DNA of 64,000 nucleotides from Yamadazyma tenuis (GCF_029203305.1 NC_089464.1:744001-808000), one strand, 5' to 3'; numbered from the stretch's first letter, positions 27,598 through 38,963 are shown. The notes: generated by a model from the sequence alone, not told the origin. Numbers and translations are program-made.

Positions 27598-30500
27598 TTA
27601 TGACTTGATACAGTTCACAGCTCCTTCCTTCAACCTTTGAACCGAGTCTTCAGTTAATGGGGCCTTTTCGGGGGAAGCCACGGCAGGTGCGGCTCCCTTA
27701 CGGTTGTGTTGCATATGTGATTGCACCAAATGACCCGCTGCCAAAGCCGAAATAAGAGAAAGTTCAGCAGCAAGAACCGCTGATGCAATAATACGTGCCA
27801 ATTGTCTAGCGTTATCCCCTGGGTTGGTTGGATGTGGACCCCGTACTCCCAACAATTCTAACATCGAACTTTGAGCTTCGAGTATAGTTCCTCCTCCGAT
27901 AGTACCAACTTCAATACATGGCATAGTAACAGAAATTTGTAAGTCCCCATCGATATTATTGATCAAAGTCATACAGTTTGATGACTCAACATTTTGGGCA
28001 GGATCTTGTCCACAAGCAAGAAATATAGCGGTAACCAAATTGGCTGCCTGGGCATTAAATCCTCCAATTGAACCAGCCATGGCAGAACCAATCAAATTCT
28101 TAGTGATGTTGACTTCAACAAGTGCATCAACATCAGATTTAAGAACCTTTTTAACAACATCGGCAGGAATTCTGGCTTCAGCAACAACGGACTTACCTCT
28201 TCCTTCAATCCAATTGATTGCTGCTGGTTTTTTATCTACACAGTAGTTTCCAGAAACAGATATAACAGTCATGTCATCCCAGCCAAATTCTTCTTGCATG
28301 ATCTTAAGAGAGTGTTCAACTCCCTTAGAAATCATGTTCATACCCATAGCATCACCAGTAGTAGTTTTGAATCTGATATATAATAACCTTCCAGCAATGG
28401 CAGTTTTGATGTGCTGTAAGCGAGCAAACCTTGAGGTAGAGTTGAAAGCCTTTTTGACAGCCTTTTGACCTTCTTCCGAATCCAACCATACTTTAGCAGC
28501 ACCTGTTCTCTTCAACGATGGGAAAGAAACACAAGGACCTCTGGTCATACCATCTTGGGTTAAGACGGTTTCTACACCACCTCCAGCATTCATGGCTTTA
28601 CAACCACGGGTAGCAGAGGCTACTAAACAACCTTCAGTGGTAGCCATTGGAATATAGTAAGACTTTCCATCGATGGCTAATGGTCCAGCAACACCAACTG
28701 GAATTGGCATATAACCAATGACACTTTCACAACATGCACCAAAAACACGATCATAGTCATAGTGGTCGTATGGTAAACTTTTGGTATTTAAAATTGGGGC
28801 ATTGGCAATCTTAGCAATAGCTTTACGACGAACAACCACGGCTCTTTTATTATCAGCCAATTGCTTTTCCAATGCATAGATAGGTAATTTACCGGCAACG
28901 ACTAAAGAACTTACTTCTTCATTGTTCAATTCTGTTACCTTACCTTCTTTCAAATAAGAAATACATTCATCTAAAGGCAACAATTTGTTAGGAGCTTTGA
29001 TTTCCAATTCCCCGTCACTAGCTGAAGTATCTTCGGTCTCGCTGTCGAGAGTCTCACTATCCTTGCTGGAGGAATCGAAAGTTTTCTTTGGTTTTAACAG
29101 AATGCTTTGAGATTTTGGTCTAGTGATTTCATTTTCAATCAACTTGTTCGTTGTTGAAACCTGGTTACGAGAAGCACTCAAAAAGTAGGCATTGATGCAA
29201 ATCGAAAGGGTGAATGCAAGTAAGATGAACTTTGAAAGAATATCGTCTTTAATCAAACGACTAACAAAATCGTACAATCCTAAAATAGCATCCTCCAACT
29301 TGACAAAGGTACTTAATGGCACAACACTTTTGGGAGATAAAACAGTTACAATTGTGCCTTTGGATCCAATCTTTATATGTTTGGCAGCAGTCTTACTTAA
29401 TTGAACAGTGTCATTAAAACGATTGACAGTTCTTTCATTGCTTGCAACGTCATATAACCAATTGCTACCTAACCAGAACGCATGAAATCCAAAAAATCCA
29501 GCGATCATAGCTACCTTGAAGGAAAGAATAGAAGTGTGTTCAGAACGAAAGATGGAATCTTTTTCGCTTTTATCAATCTTTGAGTCTCTTGAAGCGACAT
29601 TCTTAGCCACCCAAGAAGAGATACCATCCTCTTCTAAGGCAATTTTCAAGTTTTCAGTTCGGCGAGCCCTGTTGATTTCTACTTTCAAAGTCAAAATTGA
29701 AGAATAGAAAGTAAAAGTCATCAAAAGGTCAAATGATAAAATAAGAGCTGCCAAAGTGGAAAAGTTTCTCAATCCTTCGAGCTGGTTGGCGTAAGCAATG
29801 ATCGCTAACAAAGCACCAATCACCGCCACGTGATCTCTGAACAAACTGATAAAATGGCTGTAAATTGCATCACCAACAATCGATTTGACATCGGATTGAG
29901 AAGTTGAAGCATTCAGAACAAAGGTTGAAATCGAAACTTTATGCTTGAATCCAATGATAGCCACTAAGAATGGTAATCCTTCTGTCATACTTAAAATTGG
30001 AACCTTGATCATGAGAACCTTCGTAGTTACAACCAAAGCAAATAAAAATGCAAAAGTGGACGAAAGCAAAGTAGAGAATGCTAACCAAAACGTTGACCCA
30101 GCTTTCTTCATATCGAAGAACACCTTAATCAAAGTGTACCACATTGCAATATAAGCAAAAGTTATTAAACCAACATCAAAGGTCTCTGCCAACTGGATTA
30201 AAGACCTTGTTTTCTTAAATGCATAGCTCACATAATCCAAGTAACGATAAATTTGATTACGGCTTCTGATTTTCCAAGTGATACCTTCAGAGGTGAAAGT
30301 GTCAAGTCCAGATAACACGCTCTCGGCTTCACTTGAATCAACAATAACCAATCTTTCGTTGTTGCTTAATCCATGGAATGAATTTTCCAAGTCAGGAATG
30401 CCATTCCCATGAATTCTCTTGAATCTTAAAGGTATTACCGTATGTTTTTCGGCTCTTGGGTAATCATCTATTTCATTTGTGCTGATAGGAACCCACTTCT

Positions 30501-30690
30501 TGAAATCTTTTGATCCAGGAGCATGGTAATAGTTAACTGAGGATGACGTTTCGAATCTGTCAGGAAGATACTCATCCACTATCATCAAATATGAAAAAGA
30601 TGCTAGGATGGTAGTGAGTATAATCACGTGAATCGGATGATTAGCTGACGCCTTGGCGACTTTGCAGGCCAATCTAGGAACGATTCCCAT
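27598..30690 (-). CDS. HMG1: HMG-CoA reductase, ER membrane form
   Basis: 1030 residues; makes mevalonate, the committed step of sterol and isoprenoid synthesis. The N-terminal half is polytopic and includes a sterol-sensing-type region (about 170-345, e.g. VPILSMTEGLPFLVAIIGFKHK). A charged Ser/Asp/Glu-rich linker follows (about 530-590), then the catalytic domain to the C terminus. Catalytic landmarks are ATTEGCLVAS (Glu), DKKPAAINW (Lys), GQDPAQNVESSN (Asp) and LVQSHMQHNRK (His992). NADPH/CoA segments such as GDAMGMNMIS and GTIGGGTIL are intact. A TCGTATA sterol-element match lies 261 bp upstream on the coding strand. Confidence 0.97.
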   Translation of the reverse strand: MGIVPRLACKVAKASANHPIHVIILTTILASFSYLMIVDEYLPDRFETSSSVNYYHAPGSKDFKKWVPISTNEIDDYPRAEKHTVIPLRFKRIHGNGIPDLENSFHGLSNNERLVIVDSSEAESVLSGLDTFTSEGITWKIRSRNQIYRYLDYVSYAFKKTRSLIQLAETFDVGLITFAYIAMWYTLIKVFFDMKKAGSTFWLAFSTLLSSTFAFLFALVVTTKVLMIKVPILSMTEGLPFLVAIIGFKHKVSISTFVLNASTSQSDVKSIVGDAIYSHFISLFRDHVAVIGALLAIIAYANQLEGLRNFSTLAALILSFDLLMTFTFYSSILTLKVEINRARRTENLKIALEEDGISSWVAKNVASRDSKIDKSEKDSIFRSEHTSILSFKVAMIAGFFGFHAFWLGSNWLYDVASNERTVNRFNDTVQLSKTAAKHIKIGSKGTIVTVLSPKSVVPLSTFVKLEDAILGLYDFVSRLIKDDILSKFILLAFTLSICINAYFLSASRNQVSTTNKLIENEITRPKSQSILLKPKKTFDSSSKDSETLDSETEDTSASDGELEIKAPNKLLPLDECISYLKEGKVTELNNEEVSSLVVAGKLPIYALEKQLADNKRAVVVRRKAIAKIANAPILNTKSLPYDHYDYDRVFGACCESVIGYMPIPVGVAGPLAIDGKSYYIPMATTEGCLVASATRGCKAMNAGGGVETVLTQDGMTRGPCVSFPSLKRTGAAKVWLDSEEGQKAVKKAFNSTSRFARLQHIKTAIAGRLLYIRFKTTTGDAMGMNMISKGVEHSLKIMQEEFGWDDMTVISVSGNYCVDKKPAAINWIEGRGKSVVAEARIPADVVKKVLKSDVDALVEVNITKNLIGSAMAGSIGGFNAQAANLVTAIFLACGQDPAQNVESSNCMTLINNIDGDLQISVTMPCIEVGTIGGGTILEAQSSMLELLGVRGPHPTNPGDNARQLARIIASAVLAAELSLISALAAGHLVQSHMQHNRKGAAPAVASPEKAPLTEDSVQRLKEGAVNCIKS

Positions 30691-31064
30691 GTATTATATT
30701 TTTGACTTTTGAATAAATGGAAAAAATCTATAGGTGAGAACGAGTTAGTAAGAGCCCAAGTGGAAAGTGACGCGTGAAAAACTGAAGATTCTGAAGAAGA
30801 ACAGTTTATAGCCGAGGTTAGACATACAATAAATGTAGGTCTTTCTACAAATTGAGTAAGTAGATAAGCCTTTTCGTTGGGAGTGCAGATATTGATAAAA
30901 GAACCTATAACTTCGATATCGAGAATTTTTCGAGACGTGCGGACGGGCCTTATACGATGGGAGCAGTGCAAAATCAAAAATCTCAAACGAACAAAAATCG
31001 CGGGGACGAGTAGCAGTACAAAGTTAACACCATTTTATCTATCAACACTATGAATTTATGAAAC
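30691..31064 (-). promoter_or_regulatory. HMG1 upstream region with one Upc2/Ecm22-type sterol element
   Basis: 374 bp between HMG1 and the FPR3 stop. On the coding strand TCGTATA occurs at 30957-30951, the core of the SRE bound by Upc2/Ecm22 in yeasts. A 7-mer like this occurs several times by chance in 64 kb, so this is supporting rather than proof. An ACGCGT also occurs near 30770. A 120-codon minus-strand frame from 30986 crosses the HMG1 start in another frame and is treated as chance. Confidence 0.5.
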
Positions 31065-32303
31065 TTACTTAAGAGAGACCAACTTGATGTCGAAAGTCAA
31101 CTCAGAGTTGGCAGGAATACCTGGCAAGGCTTGGGAACCATATCCCATTTTGGCAGGAATCACAACTCTTCTTTCACCTCCAACAGCCATACCAGCAACA
31201 CCTAAATCGAATCCCTTGATACATTCACCTTTACCTAATCCAAACACAAATGGCTTACCGGAAGTGTTCTTGTCGAAAACCTTACCGTTCTTCAACTTTC
31301 CAATGTATCTAATACCAACCTTGTTGTTGGTTTTAGCAGTTTGTCCTTTACCGACTTTTCTGTCTTCAGTGACAACACCTCCTAACAAAGTCTTAGTAGG
31401 AAACTTCTTTGGTTCGTCCTTTTTGGTTTCTTGCTTCTTAGATTCTTCTTTCTTAGCTTCTGGTACGGCCTTTTCTTTTTTTTCCTTCTTTTCCTTCTTG
31501 GTTTCCTTCTTGCTATATTCAGCACCTGGTCCATGTTCTAAGGATTCAGGAAATTGAACGGCTTTCTTGTCCTTTTTGGCCTTTTTCGATGGTTTGACTT
31601 CTTCGGTTTGCTCTTCTTCAACTTCGGTCTTTCTCTTGTTGTTCTTTTGGTCTTGTTCAACCAATTCTTCGATTTTGTTCTCAATATCGGAAGCATCTTC
31701 CAAGTCTTCCAAGTCATAAAGTTCCTCTTCATCAGGGGTCAAATCGTATTCGTCACTGTCATAGTCTTCTTCACTATCTTCATCACTGTCTTCATCATCT
31801 GGGTGGTCAACGTAGTTACCACTCAAATGAATAGGGTAAGAACCGGTGACAACAAAGTAAACTTCTTCATCTGGTTGGATGGTGATGTCGAGAACTTGCT
31901 GGTATTGGAACTTTGGTGACAAAGTACAGATGACATACTCTTCGTCTTCGATCTCCAAATCCAAGTCATCTTCTTCACTGTCTTCATCGCTTTTGTCTTC
32001 GTCTTCTTCTTCTTTTTCTTGTTCCTTTTCTTCCTCTTCCTCTTGTTCATCCAATTCATCTTCTTCTTCAGAGTCATCACCAACCTCGAAGTCTTCGTCT
32101 TCAGAGTCGGAGTCATCATCGAATGGAAGCTTTCTCTTCAACATTCTCAAAGTAGATGGGTTTCCTTCTTCATCGACAGCTTCAGGATCAATAGCAGCAG
32201 CAGTGATTCTGATGGTAGTTGGGAATTCCAACTCGATGGCGGCAGAAGGCAGGAATGGTTGAAGGTTCAAGTTATAAGTAGCAATAGGAACTAAGTTGGC
32301 CAT
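31065..32303 (-). CDS. FPR3: Nucleolar FKBP-type peptidyl-prolyl isomerase / histone chaperone
   Basis: 412 residues. The N-terminal nucleoplasmin-like part ([19 protein letters not shown]) is followed by long Asp/Glu-rich runs between about 58 and 215. Lys-rich stretches with basic nuclear/nucleolar signals follow (about 220-295). The C-terminal FKBP domain (about 300-412) shows [34 protein letters not shown] and [26 protein letters not shown]. This is the Fpr3/Fpr4 architecture; the pair arose in Saccharomyces, so this is the single ancestral type. The acidic and lysine tracts give the DNA strong purine/pyrimidine bias. RRPE- and PAC-like motifs lie about 25-45 bp upstream. Confidence 0.95.
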   Translation of the reverse strand: MANLVPIATYNLNLQPFLPSAAIELEFPTTIRITAAAIDPEAVDEEGNPSTLRMLKRKLPFDDDSDSEDEDFEVGDDSEEEDELDEQEEEEEKEQEKEEEDEDKSDEDSEEDDLDLEIEDEEYVICTLSPKFQYQQVLDITIQPDEEVYFVVTGSYPIHLSGNYVDHPDDEDSDEDSEEDYDSDEYDLTPDEEELYDLEDLEDASDIENKIEELVEQDQKNNKRKTEVEEEQTEEVKPSKKAKKDKKAVQFPESLEHGPGAEYSKKETKKEKKEKKEKAVPEAKKEESKKQETKKDEPKKFPTKTLLGGVVTEDRKVGKGQTAKTNNKVGIRYIGKLKNGKVFDKNTSGKPFVFGLGKGECIKGFDLGVAGMAVGGERRVVIPAKMGYGSQALPGIPANSELTFDIKLVSLK

Positions 32304-32325
32304 TTTGATTATATGTGAGCTATTC

Positions 32326-32348
32326 GAAAAATTTGAGATGAGATGAGG
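32326..32348. promoter_or_regulatory. RRPE-like and PAC-like motifs upstream of FPR3
   Basis: GAAAAATTT at 32326-32334 (RRPE-like) lies 3 bp from GATGAGATGAGG at 32337-32348 (PAC-like, lacking the leading GC). The two elements typically occur together upstream of yeast ribosome-biogenesis genes. Order and spacing fit FPR3, whose ATG is at 32303. Confidence 0.5.
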
Positions 32349-32692
32349 TGAACTTATTTTAATGCTTCCAGGGACACGCCTGAAAATCTTAGCTGGTTAT
32401 TGCGAGATAGTTTGGTAAAGTAAGTATAAGCATCTTATTTTCCAATTATACGGATGTAGAAAGTATCAACATGTATCATGCTACCAATACTGTACTCATG
32501 TTTCATTTGTAGTTCTTTGGATAGGTTTATCAAAAATCACTCAAATATTCAAGTACATATTTAATGAGAATATTATTTATACTGCAAAAGCTATTAGTTT
32601 AACGTGTTATAAGTGTATTAAATATACAAAGAGAAATAATGATATAACCACCTCTTTTAAAATTTCATTAATATAAACAACTAAAATTAAAT
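32349..32692. other. A+T-rich intergenic DNA between RPL6 and FPR3
   Basis: About 340 bp of very A+T-rich sequence containing the RPL6 3' flank and distal FPR3 promoter. No coding frame or RNA gene is seen. Confidence 0.5.
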
Positions 32693-33515
32693 TTAGAATT
32701 TTAACAAGTGAGGTCTATCACCATTCTTTAATGAGAATGAAGCAGACAAGTATTGCTTCAACAATGGGGTCTTCTTGATTTCGGATAATAAAGAAGAGTC
32801 AACAGCCTTTTGGTCAGCAACTCTTTCGGCTTTGATTTCTTTCTTTGGAGCAGATTCATCAAAGAATTCAGCTTCGGACTTCTTGGCTCTTGGAGTCTTT
32901 TCTCTGGCAAAGTATTCGACGTTGAATTTAGAAACATCAACACCGTCAACACTGACTCTGGTGGAAGTGGCGATGACATAACGAGCGTTAACTCTTCTTA
33001 ATGGAACACCGTTAATCTTGAATGGACCGGAAACCAACAAAGTGTTGTCTTCCAAGTTCTTCAAGTAAACAACTCTCTTACCTCTGAATCTACCGGCCAA
33101 CAAGATCAAGACGGTACCTGGAACCAAAGAGGCACGTAACTTTTGTGGACGAGCAGTCTTTCTAGATTGCTTTGGGACTGGAACGTCTTCAGACTGGTAC
33201 CATTTAGGAGCCTAAAAGAATTTTGTTAGTAAAATTGCTAGAAGTGACGTATTGACAATGGTATAATTGGAACCTATGGGGAACTGTTTGAGTTGTATTC
33301 TTACAGTTCGATTATCACTGTTGTAGTCTTCTTCAATGAAAGAGATTTGGTATTGCCATGAAATTTTTCACTTCGCTTAACTTCGAGTTTCTTCCACTTC
33401 TTTCAACATTTAGCTCGAGGATGATATGATACTGGTGTACCTACTATTGAATGGGGTGATTCCAACTATTACCTTGTCATAGGTTCATATAATATTAACA
33501 TACGGATTGAGACAT
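32693..33515 (-). CDS. RPL6: 60S ribosomal protein eL6 (spliced)
   Basis: Two exons on minus: 33515-33504 (ATG TCT CAA TCC, residues MSQS) and 33211-32693, giving 176 residues, exactly the length of yeast Rpl6. Exon 2 opens with [10 protein letters not shown], as in yeast where the intron also sits just before APKWY. The body matches almost throughout ([50 protein letters not shown]). The intron has a GTATGT donor and a TACTAAC branch. The uninterrupted frame alone would miss the first 32 or so residues. Confidence 0.97.
33212..33503 (-). other. Spliceosomal intron of RPL6, 292 nt
   Basis: Donor GTATGT at 33503-33498, branch point TACTAAC at 33231-33225, acceptor TTTTAG ending at 33212. The position after the fourth codon matches the yeast RPL6 intron. 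No C/D-box pair suggesting an intronic snoRNA was seen. Confidence 0.93.
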
Positions 33516-33652
33516 CTTTAATTTATGATAGTAAATTGAAGAAAAATTTTAAGAGTGTAGTATTGAATTCTCACTAGTTAGAGAATCTCAAAAAATTTTT
33601 GCAAGTTACACAAACTGGAACAGTAGTGCGAGATAGAAAAATATGAGAAAAG

Positions 33653-33668
33653 CAGTCACGCAGTCACG
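33653..33668. repeat. Tandem CAGTCACG pair upstream of RPL6
   Basis: CAGTCACG occurs twice with no spacer (33653-33660 and 33661-33668), 138-153 bp upstream of the RPL6 ATG, and the second copy runs on into T. The unit resembles the HomolD box (CAGTCACA) of fission-yeast ribosomal protein promoters, and GTCACGT resembles a Cbf1 half-site. Function is inferred only from position. Confidence 0.5.
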
Positions 33669-33798
33669 TTTCTGTTGTCGTGCGCTGGTAGCACTCTAAT
33701 GTTTTGCAGCCAAACTCACCAGTAGCCAACAGCAGTACATCCATAACAAGAATACAATTTTATTGAAGTACAGTTACGTGTTATAAACATATTGACCT

Positions 33799-36700
33799 TT
33801 AGTAAGTCAAGTTAATAGTCAAAGTTCCTTTAGAACCGGTTAAAGTGAGGTCTTGTTGTTTTCCAATGGACGAAGAAAGATCAATAGTGAATCTATCAAC
33901 CTCATCATTTGAACCAAAAGTATGATGTTCTCTTATTACCAAAATGATTTGAGACTCAGGGACGCATTGGAATGGAGCAGATTCAGACCATTGGAAAGAT
34001 CCTGTTTTCTTATCCAATTTAGCAGCTCTAGTCTTGAAAAGATTTCTTTCTTTACTTGGAGTCTTCAATAATGCTTTGACCTCCAAGCTCTTGGAAGAGT
34101 ATCCAGATGCACCAATAATCAACAATCTACCAGCAATAGCATTTGCTCCATGAATACTGCTAGCAAAACTGCTGTCCACAGTTGAGTCGGGAGTACTCGA
34201 TTGAGTTTCCAATCTTTCAAGTGGAGCCAATGGCCTTTGTGGAGCAGGTAATCCATCAGTGTAAACATTAGGTAAAGCGTTTTTTATTGGAGGTGCTGGA
34301 GGATGGCTTCCGGATCTCAAAGATTGCAAGTCATTTGCATACTGAGACCTTGAGTGTTCATGATTTGATCTCAGTTTGGTTGGACTACTTGCCGTACTGA
34401 TGGCAGTACTTGAAGTTTCATCACTTAAGTGGTTAGAATCCTTTGGAGTAGGAGTATCAGGGATACTGGTCCTACTGGTGTCAGCATTACCAGTCCTACT
34501 CGAGTCGGCAATACTAGCACTTTCCGAAGCGTCGTTGTTATCGACAAGCTTCTTCTTTCTCTTCAGCTTTCCAAAACCTTTAATGAATGATCCACCTTTA
34601 CCTAATCCTTCAGCAGCTAAGCCAACACCTCCTCCAACCGCTCCTATAGCTCCTCCACCGACTGCTCCTACTGCGCCAGCTGCTCCTCCAACGATATTAC
34701 CGGCAACACCTTTCAAATCGATAGGGAATCCACCAGCAGAACCAATTGGAGGTCTAACGTATTCAGGTTTGAAAGTCACTTTAAAGAAGACCTCTCCCTT
34801 GGTGTCCAACTTCGCACTAAATGGGGTAGAAGTGTGAGGTTCAACGGTAGATAAGTCAAGAAGAGCTCTACCTAATAATTCAGGTGCATGAGTCAAGTCC
34901 CAATCATATACTTCCACCAATAATACTTGTCTGGACCTAGAGGCCATAGGGAAATTGGCGGTTTCGTTCCATACTGGCGAGATGGTCTTTCTCTTCTTAT
35001 CGGTCTTGTAAACCTCAACACCATCCAATTTAACAATAGCCATTGGATCAGATTTGCCATTCAGATCAACGGCTGGAAGGTTTTCACCCCTCAAGATATC
35101 TAATTGCATGTATCCAACATCCAACACAGTGTCCAATGGATGCAATTTCACGGCAGTTGGAATAAACTCCAATTGAATCTTAACCGTGTTATGTTCATCA
35201 ATTCTCACATCTATTGGTTTGTTGTAGCTTTGCTTCAAAAGAGAAAGAGTATTGAAAGTCTTTTCTGCAATAACATCCTTCTCACTCTTTACCTCGAATC
35301 TCTTGGCCACTCTGAAAATGGTATTGGAATTTGGTAAGTCTCTGATGAAAGATTCAGCACTAGAAGAAACTTGCAAACTTCTTGTTTCGTTTCTTGGAGT
35401 TACACCCGAAGGGAAAGCCAGGTCATCAAACAATGTTTGAAGATACAAATCTGGTTTTTCAAATCTGCCCTTCAAAACATTAACAGACAAAGTACCAGCT
35501 CTGTATTTAATCAAATCATCTAAAGGCATTTCAGCACGAGGAGGAGCTGGAACATCCTTTTCATCGAGTTCGATGAATTCAAATTTATCAGGATAATCTT
35601 TGACTAATTCTTCCTCTTTCTTCTTCTTAGCAGCTTCTGCCTCTTCCAACCTCTTCAAATATCTTTGATACTCTTTCTTATGTGATGCCTGTTTGTGAGT
35701 AACAATTGGAATAGTAGGGATGAACGATACGGAGTACGTTAAGAAACCCTTATTTTGCCCGTTAAACAAAACTGGTTGTTCGATGATTTCCTCCGATCCA
35801 TCATAGCCCAAGAAATAGCCCTTTTCATTCTTCTTGATGAAATCATTGACATGGACAGCACAAGAACCCAAGGCTCTATCTTGGCCATCTGGTTCGGCAT
35901 CCATAATACTCAATAACAAATGTTGATGTTCGTTATCAATAGGCAAGAAGTAAACAGCATCATATCTAGGATCACAGGTTTCAGCAATTGTAACCGTTTT
36001 TGTCTTCAATTTACCGTTAACAACCACTTTAACGTAAGGATCCACCTCACCAACAGCCTCGAGATTTTTCAAGTCACTTGCCTCTCTAATATGTAATCTC
36101 AATCCACCAATGGCTGAACCAAAGCTGGTTTCGTTTACAACATTCTCATCGGTGATCCCCAAAGCTTTCCAAGTAGCAACCACTTCAATGCTTGGGACAA
36201 TACCACCTTGCTTGAGAGGAGGGCATTTGATCCATTTTTGGCCCCTTGAACTCTCAAAAATGATATCCTGTAAGTTAACATCAAGTCTAGCTACAATTCC
36301 TTCGTTGGCAGAGTCTTTGACAAGAATCTCAATTTGGGTGTCAGACTGGGAAGTGATCAAAGATTCAAAGCTTTCATTCCAAGTAGGATTGTTTGTTCCT
36401 TTCAATCTTCTGCATCTCTTTGCCAACTCACCGTCAACGTATATCTCCGCATATGGATTCAATAATCCAAGAGGGGAGTCTGTTAATTCCAAGTTGGTGG
36501 CACTAATCAAGTTCAATTTCACGATACCGATTTCCGAGTCGTTGTTTTCTTCCTTAGAACCATCATCCAAAACGATTGGTTCTAATGTTGGGAAATATCT
36601 GAGATCAAATTCGATCTGGCCAACAGTTTTACCACTTTCCAGAATATTTTTCACCAATCCGGTCTGAACTTCCTTTTGTAATAAGTCTACTAAAGGAACT

Positions 36701-38243
36701 TCGACGGAACCAATCAAAGTATCGTTTGGCTTGTCATCGACAAAATCATATACATTAAAAGTCAAAAAGTTGCCATCCAACTTGTTGACCAAAAGAGTCT
36801 TAGATTCCAAGAAAATGGGATCATTGATCGCCTTTTTGACCTTAGTTTTCTCCTCGATTTTAGGGTTTCCCGAAAGGGTGATTCTAACATAAGGATTGAT
36901 ACTGTTTTCCTTTGTGTCTGGGCCAGTCTTCAATTTCTTACAACGGATCACAGTCACGGCCACACATCCGTTGGAATCATTGGATTGACCTTCCATTATT
37001 TCTTCAACATCAACATCCAAAGAATTTGGAGCGTATAACATTGGGCCCAAGGTAGAGTGTATCAATGTTTTAACAAACGAAGACAAACCAGGAATAAACG
37101 TCATGATATCAAAACCAAAAGTGTCACCTCCAACAGGCTTCAAGGAGTAATCGATATCTGGAGCTTCCAAGAATTGAACAGAAACCATCTTCACATGAGG
37201 AAACTTTTCAGTCAATTTCAACTTGATATTCATTCTTCCGACAAAGGACATATCCTCAACTAAGATTGGAAGAGATTTGGAAATAAATGCCTTACCAATG
37301 GTAACACCCAAAGCAACCTTGGGATTGATCTTTTTCTTGATTTCGTTCTTGGTCATGTCATCAGTATCATTTGGGGCAAACGAAAAGGCCCAGTCCATTT
37401 CGATGTGGTCTTGACCCTTTCTGGTGTATGATTTAATGCTGTTCACTCTTGGGGCTTTAGAACCTAAAGTGAATTCGTCCAAGGATATCTTCTCAATTCC
37501 CATACCAGGAGCTTGGTCCTTTAAAATCTCATTAGCAATGAACTTGACTTGTTCCGACAATTCAGGCATATAGATCACCCAAAACTTGTCCAAGAAAGAG
37601 TTCAACCATTCCATAGTTTCCAATTCCTCTTCCAATCGGGTTGACGCGTGAATTCTGGTCAAATCATCTCTAATATCACGGTTGAATCTTCTGAATTCCG
37701 ACCGGTAAACAGAATTGGCGGCCAATAACACCGCCAATAAGGAGAAGAATCCTAAACCAATTCTAGCAACCAACCAGGAGAAAAAGCATGTTCCAATTAT
37801 GATTGAGGTATTCCAGTACCAGTCACCATAAAAGTGATCAAGCACATAGTTTTCAATCTTCTTCAATGTCTGTAAGGATTTGGCTTTATCTTGAGAACTG
37901 TTGTTAGCCCAAGATCCCACATCTTCCCAAGAGAAGGTGGTATTCTCTCTAATACTTGGTATATTGGTTGGAACTGGAGGTTTGGTTGCTTTTCCTTCCA
38001 TTGGAGGATTCGCAGAGCCAGCAGCTTCGTGAACCTTTTGGTTATACTTCTTGACATCCTCGATGTTGGAAGCTGCTCCATTCGGAACATCCTTACTTTT
38101 CTAATTAATGTTAGTTAGTACATGAATTATAGAGGTGATCGGGTTTGAGACTGAGACCCCTAGGAAAAGGGGATCAATTCCATGGGATCAATTGAGTATC
38201 CAATGAGTACCATGAAAGGTTTGCTAATACATACTTCACTCAT
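33799..38243 (-). CDS. TCB3: Tricalbin-type ER-plasma membrane tether (SMP + C2 domains, spliced)
   Basis: Exon 1 (38243-38235) encodes only MSE; exon 2 (38100-33799) continues KSKDVPNGAASNIEDV and on, for 1436 residues in all. After a polar N terminus a hydrophobic hairpin anchors the protein in the ER (about 100-135, SIIIGTCFFSWLVARIGLGFFSL). The SMP lipid-transfer domain follows (FWVIYMPELSEQVKFIANEIL ... GPMLYAPNSLDVDVEEIM). Several C2 domains come next (e.g. VTVIRCKKLKTG..NPYVRITL, GYMQLDILRGENLPAVDLNGKSDPM). A Gly/Ala-rich linker and a last C2-like segment end the protein. Length, linker and C-terminal domain resemble S. cerevisiae Tcb3 more than Tcb1/2. Starting at the internal ATG at 38001 would give 1400 residues. 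Confidence 0.92.
38101..38234 (-). other. Spliceosomal intron of the tricalbin gene, 134 nt
   Basis: Donor GTATGT directly after ATG AGT GAA, branch TACTAAC at about 38116-38110, acceptor AATTAG ending at 38101. Splicing adds 36 in-frame residues upstream of the internal Met. Confidence 0.85.
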
Positions 38244-38963
38244 GGTTGATGAAGGACGATTCCAATTGTTCAAGCAACTTGTCGACAGCTATAATTAGTC
38301 AAGATTGAAACTGGTTTTAAGAATGAGAAAAAACAAAGGAGCAATGAAAAATTCAGGTACCTCGCCGCATTGATCAACCTGGAATTTGAGAAAAGCAGGA
38401 CTACAAAATCACTATAAGCAGCAGTCAACGATATTCTATTTAACCAGCGGTGACATCCAATTTACTCTACCTACTTATCTAGCCCAGCCGCATGGATGTT
38501 TGATACACCAATTAAAACTTTGTAACTAAAATTAGATTGGAATTAACCATTTTTTGATCAAATTGGTTGAATCTTGCAGCATCCGCAAAATTCGCTAAAG
38601 TTTGAAGGTTTGATTAGTAACACTTAATATTTGCACCAGAGTATTCATATTCATCAACTAGTTGCAAAATGGAATATTGTGTAACGAAATAAAGAGCTCC
38701 AGAACTTCATGAGCAAGAAACACTAATTGCTGGTAAAGAATGTAGCTACTTCCCATTTTTATTACTGTTCTGGTTACGGAAGGTCGTGTCCAACAAAATA
38801 CTCGATGAAGATTTTTCAACATCGTGGATGCTGTTAGCATGGAATAGATAACTGTTATAAAGCTCTACCATTACCAAGATCCATTAGGGTAATCATAAAC
38901 ATACAATCACCTAATATATTACTAAATATGTATTTTATGAATTATATAAGCAGAGTACAGTAT
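38244..38963. other. Intergenic region between the tricalbin start and RPS1 3' end
   Basis: 720 bp of A+T-rich DNA. A 60-codon minus-strand frame (38658-38840) has no recognisable motif. I checked for tRNA-like T-loops and C/D-box pairs and saw none. Probably the tricalbin promoter plus RPS1 3' flank. Confidence 0.5.

Noticed and set aside
30624..30986. A 120-codon minus-strand frame overlapping the HMG1 start, as an inhibitory upstream ORF
   Set aside because: The candidate sterol element lies inside it, so the transcript probably starts downstream of its ATG. The peptide shows no family features.
31084..32294. Several long plus-strand frames rich in Ser, Phe and Val opposite FPR3
   Set aside because: They are antisense products of the repetitive acidic and lysine-coding DNA of FPR3.
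33213..33503. The RPL6 intron as a host for a snoRNA
   Set aside because: No RTGATGA/CTGA pair or H/ACA layout was found on the coding strand.
38658..38840. A 60-codon frame in the gap before the tricalbin gene
   Set aside because: No motif, no codon signature and no intron signals; treated as chance.
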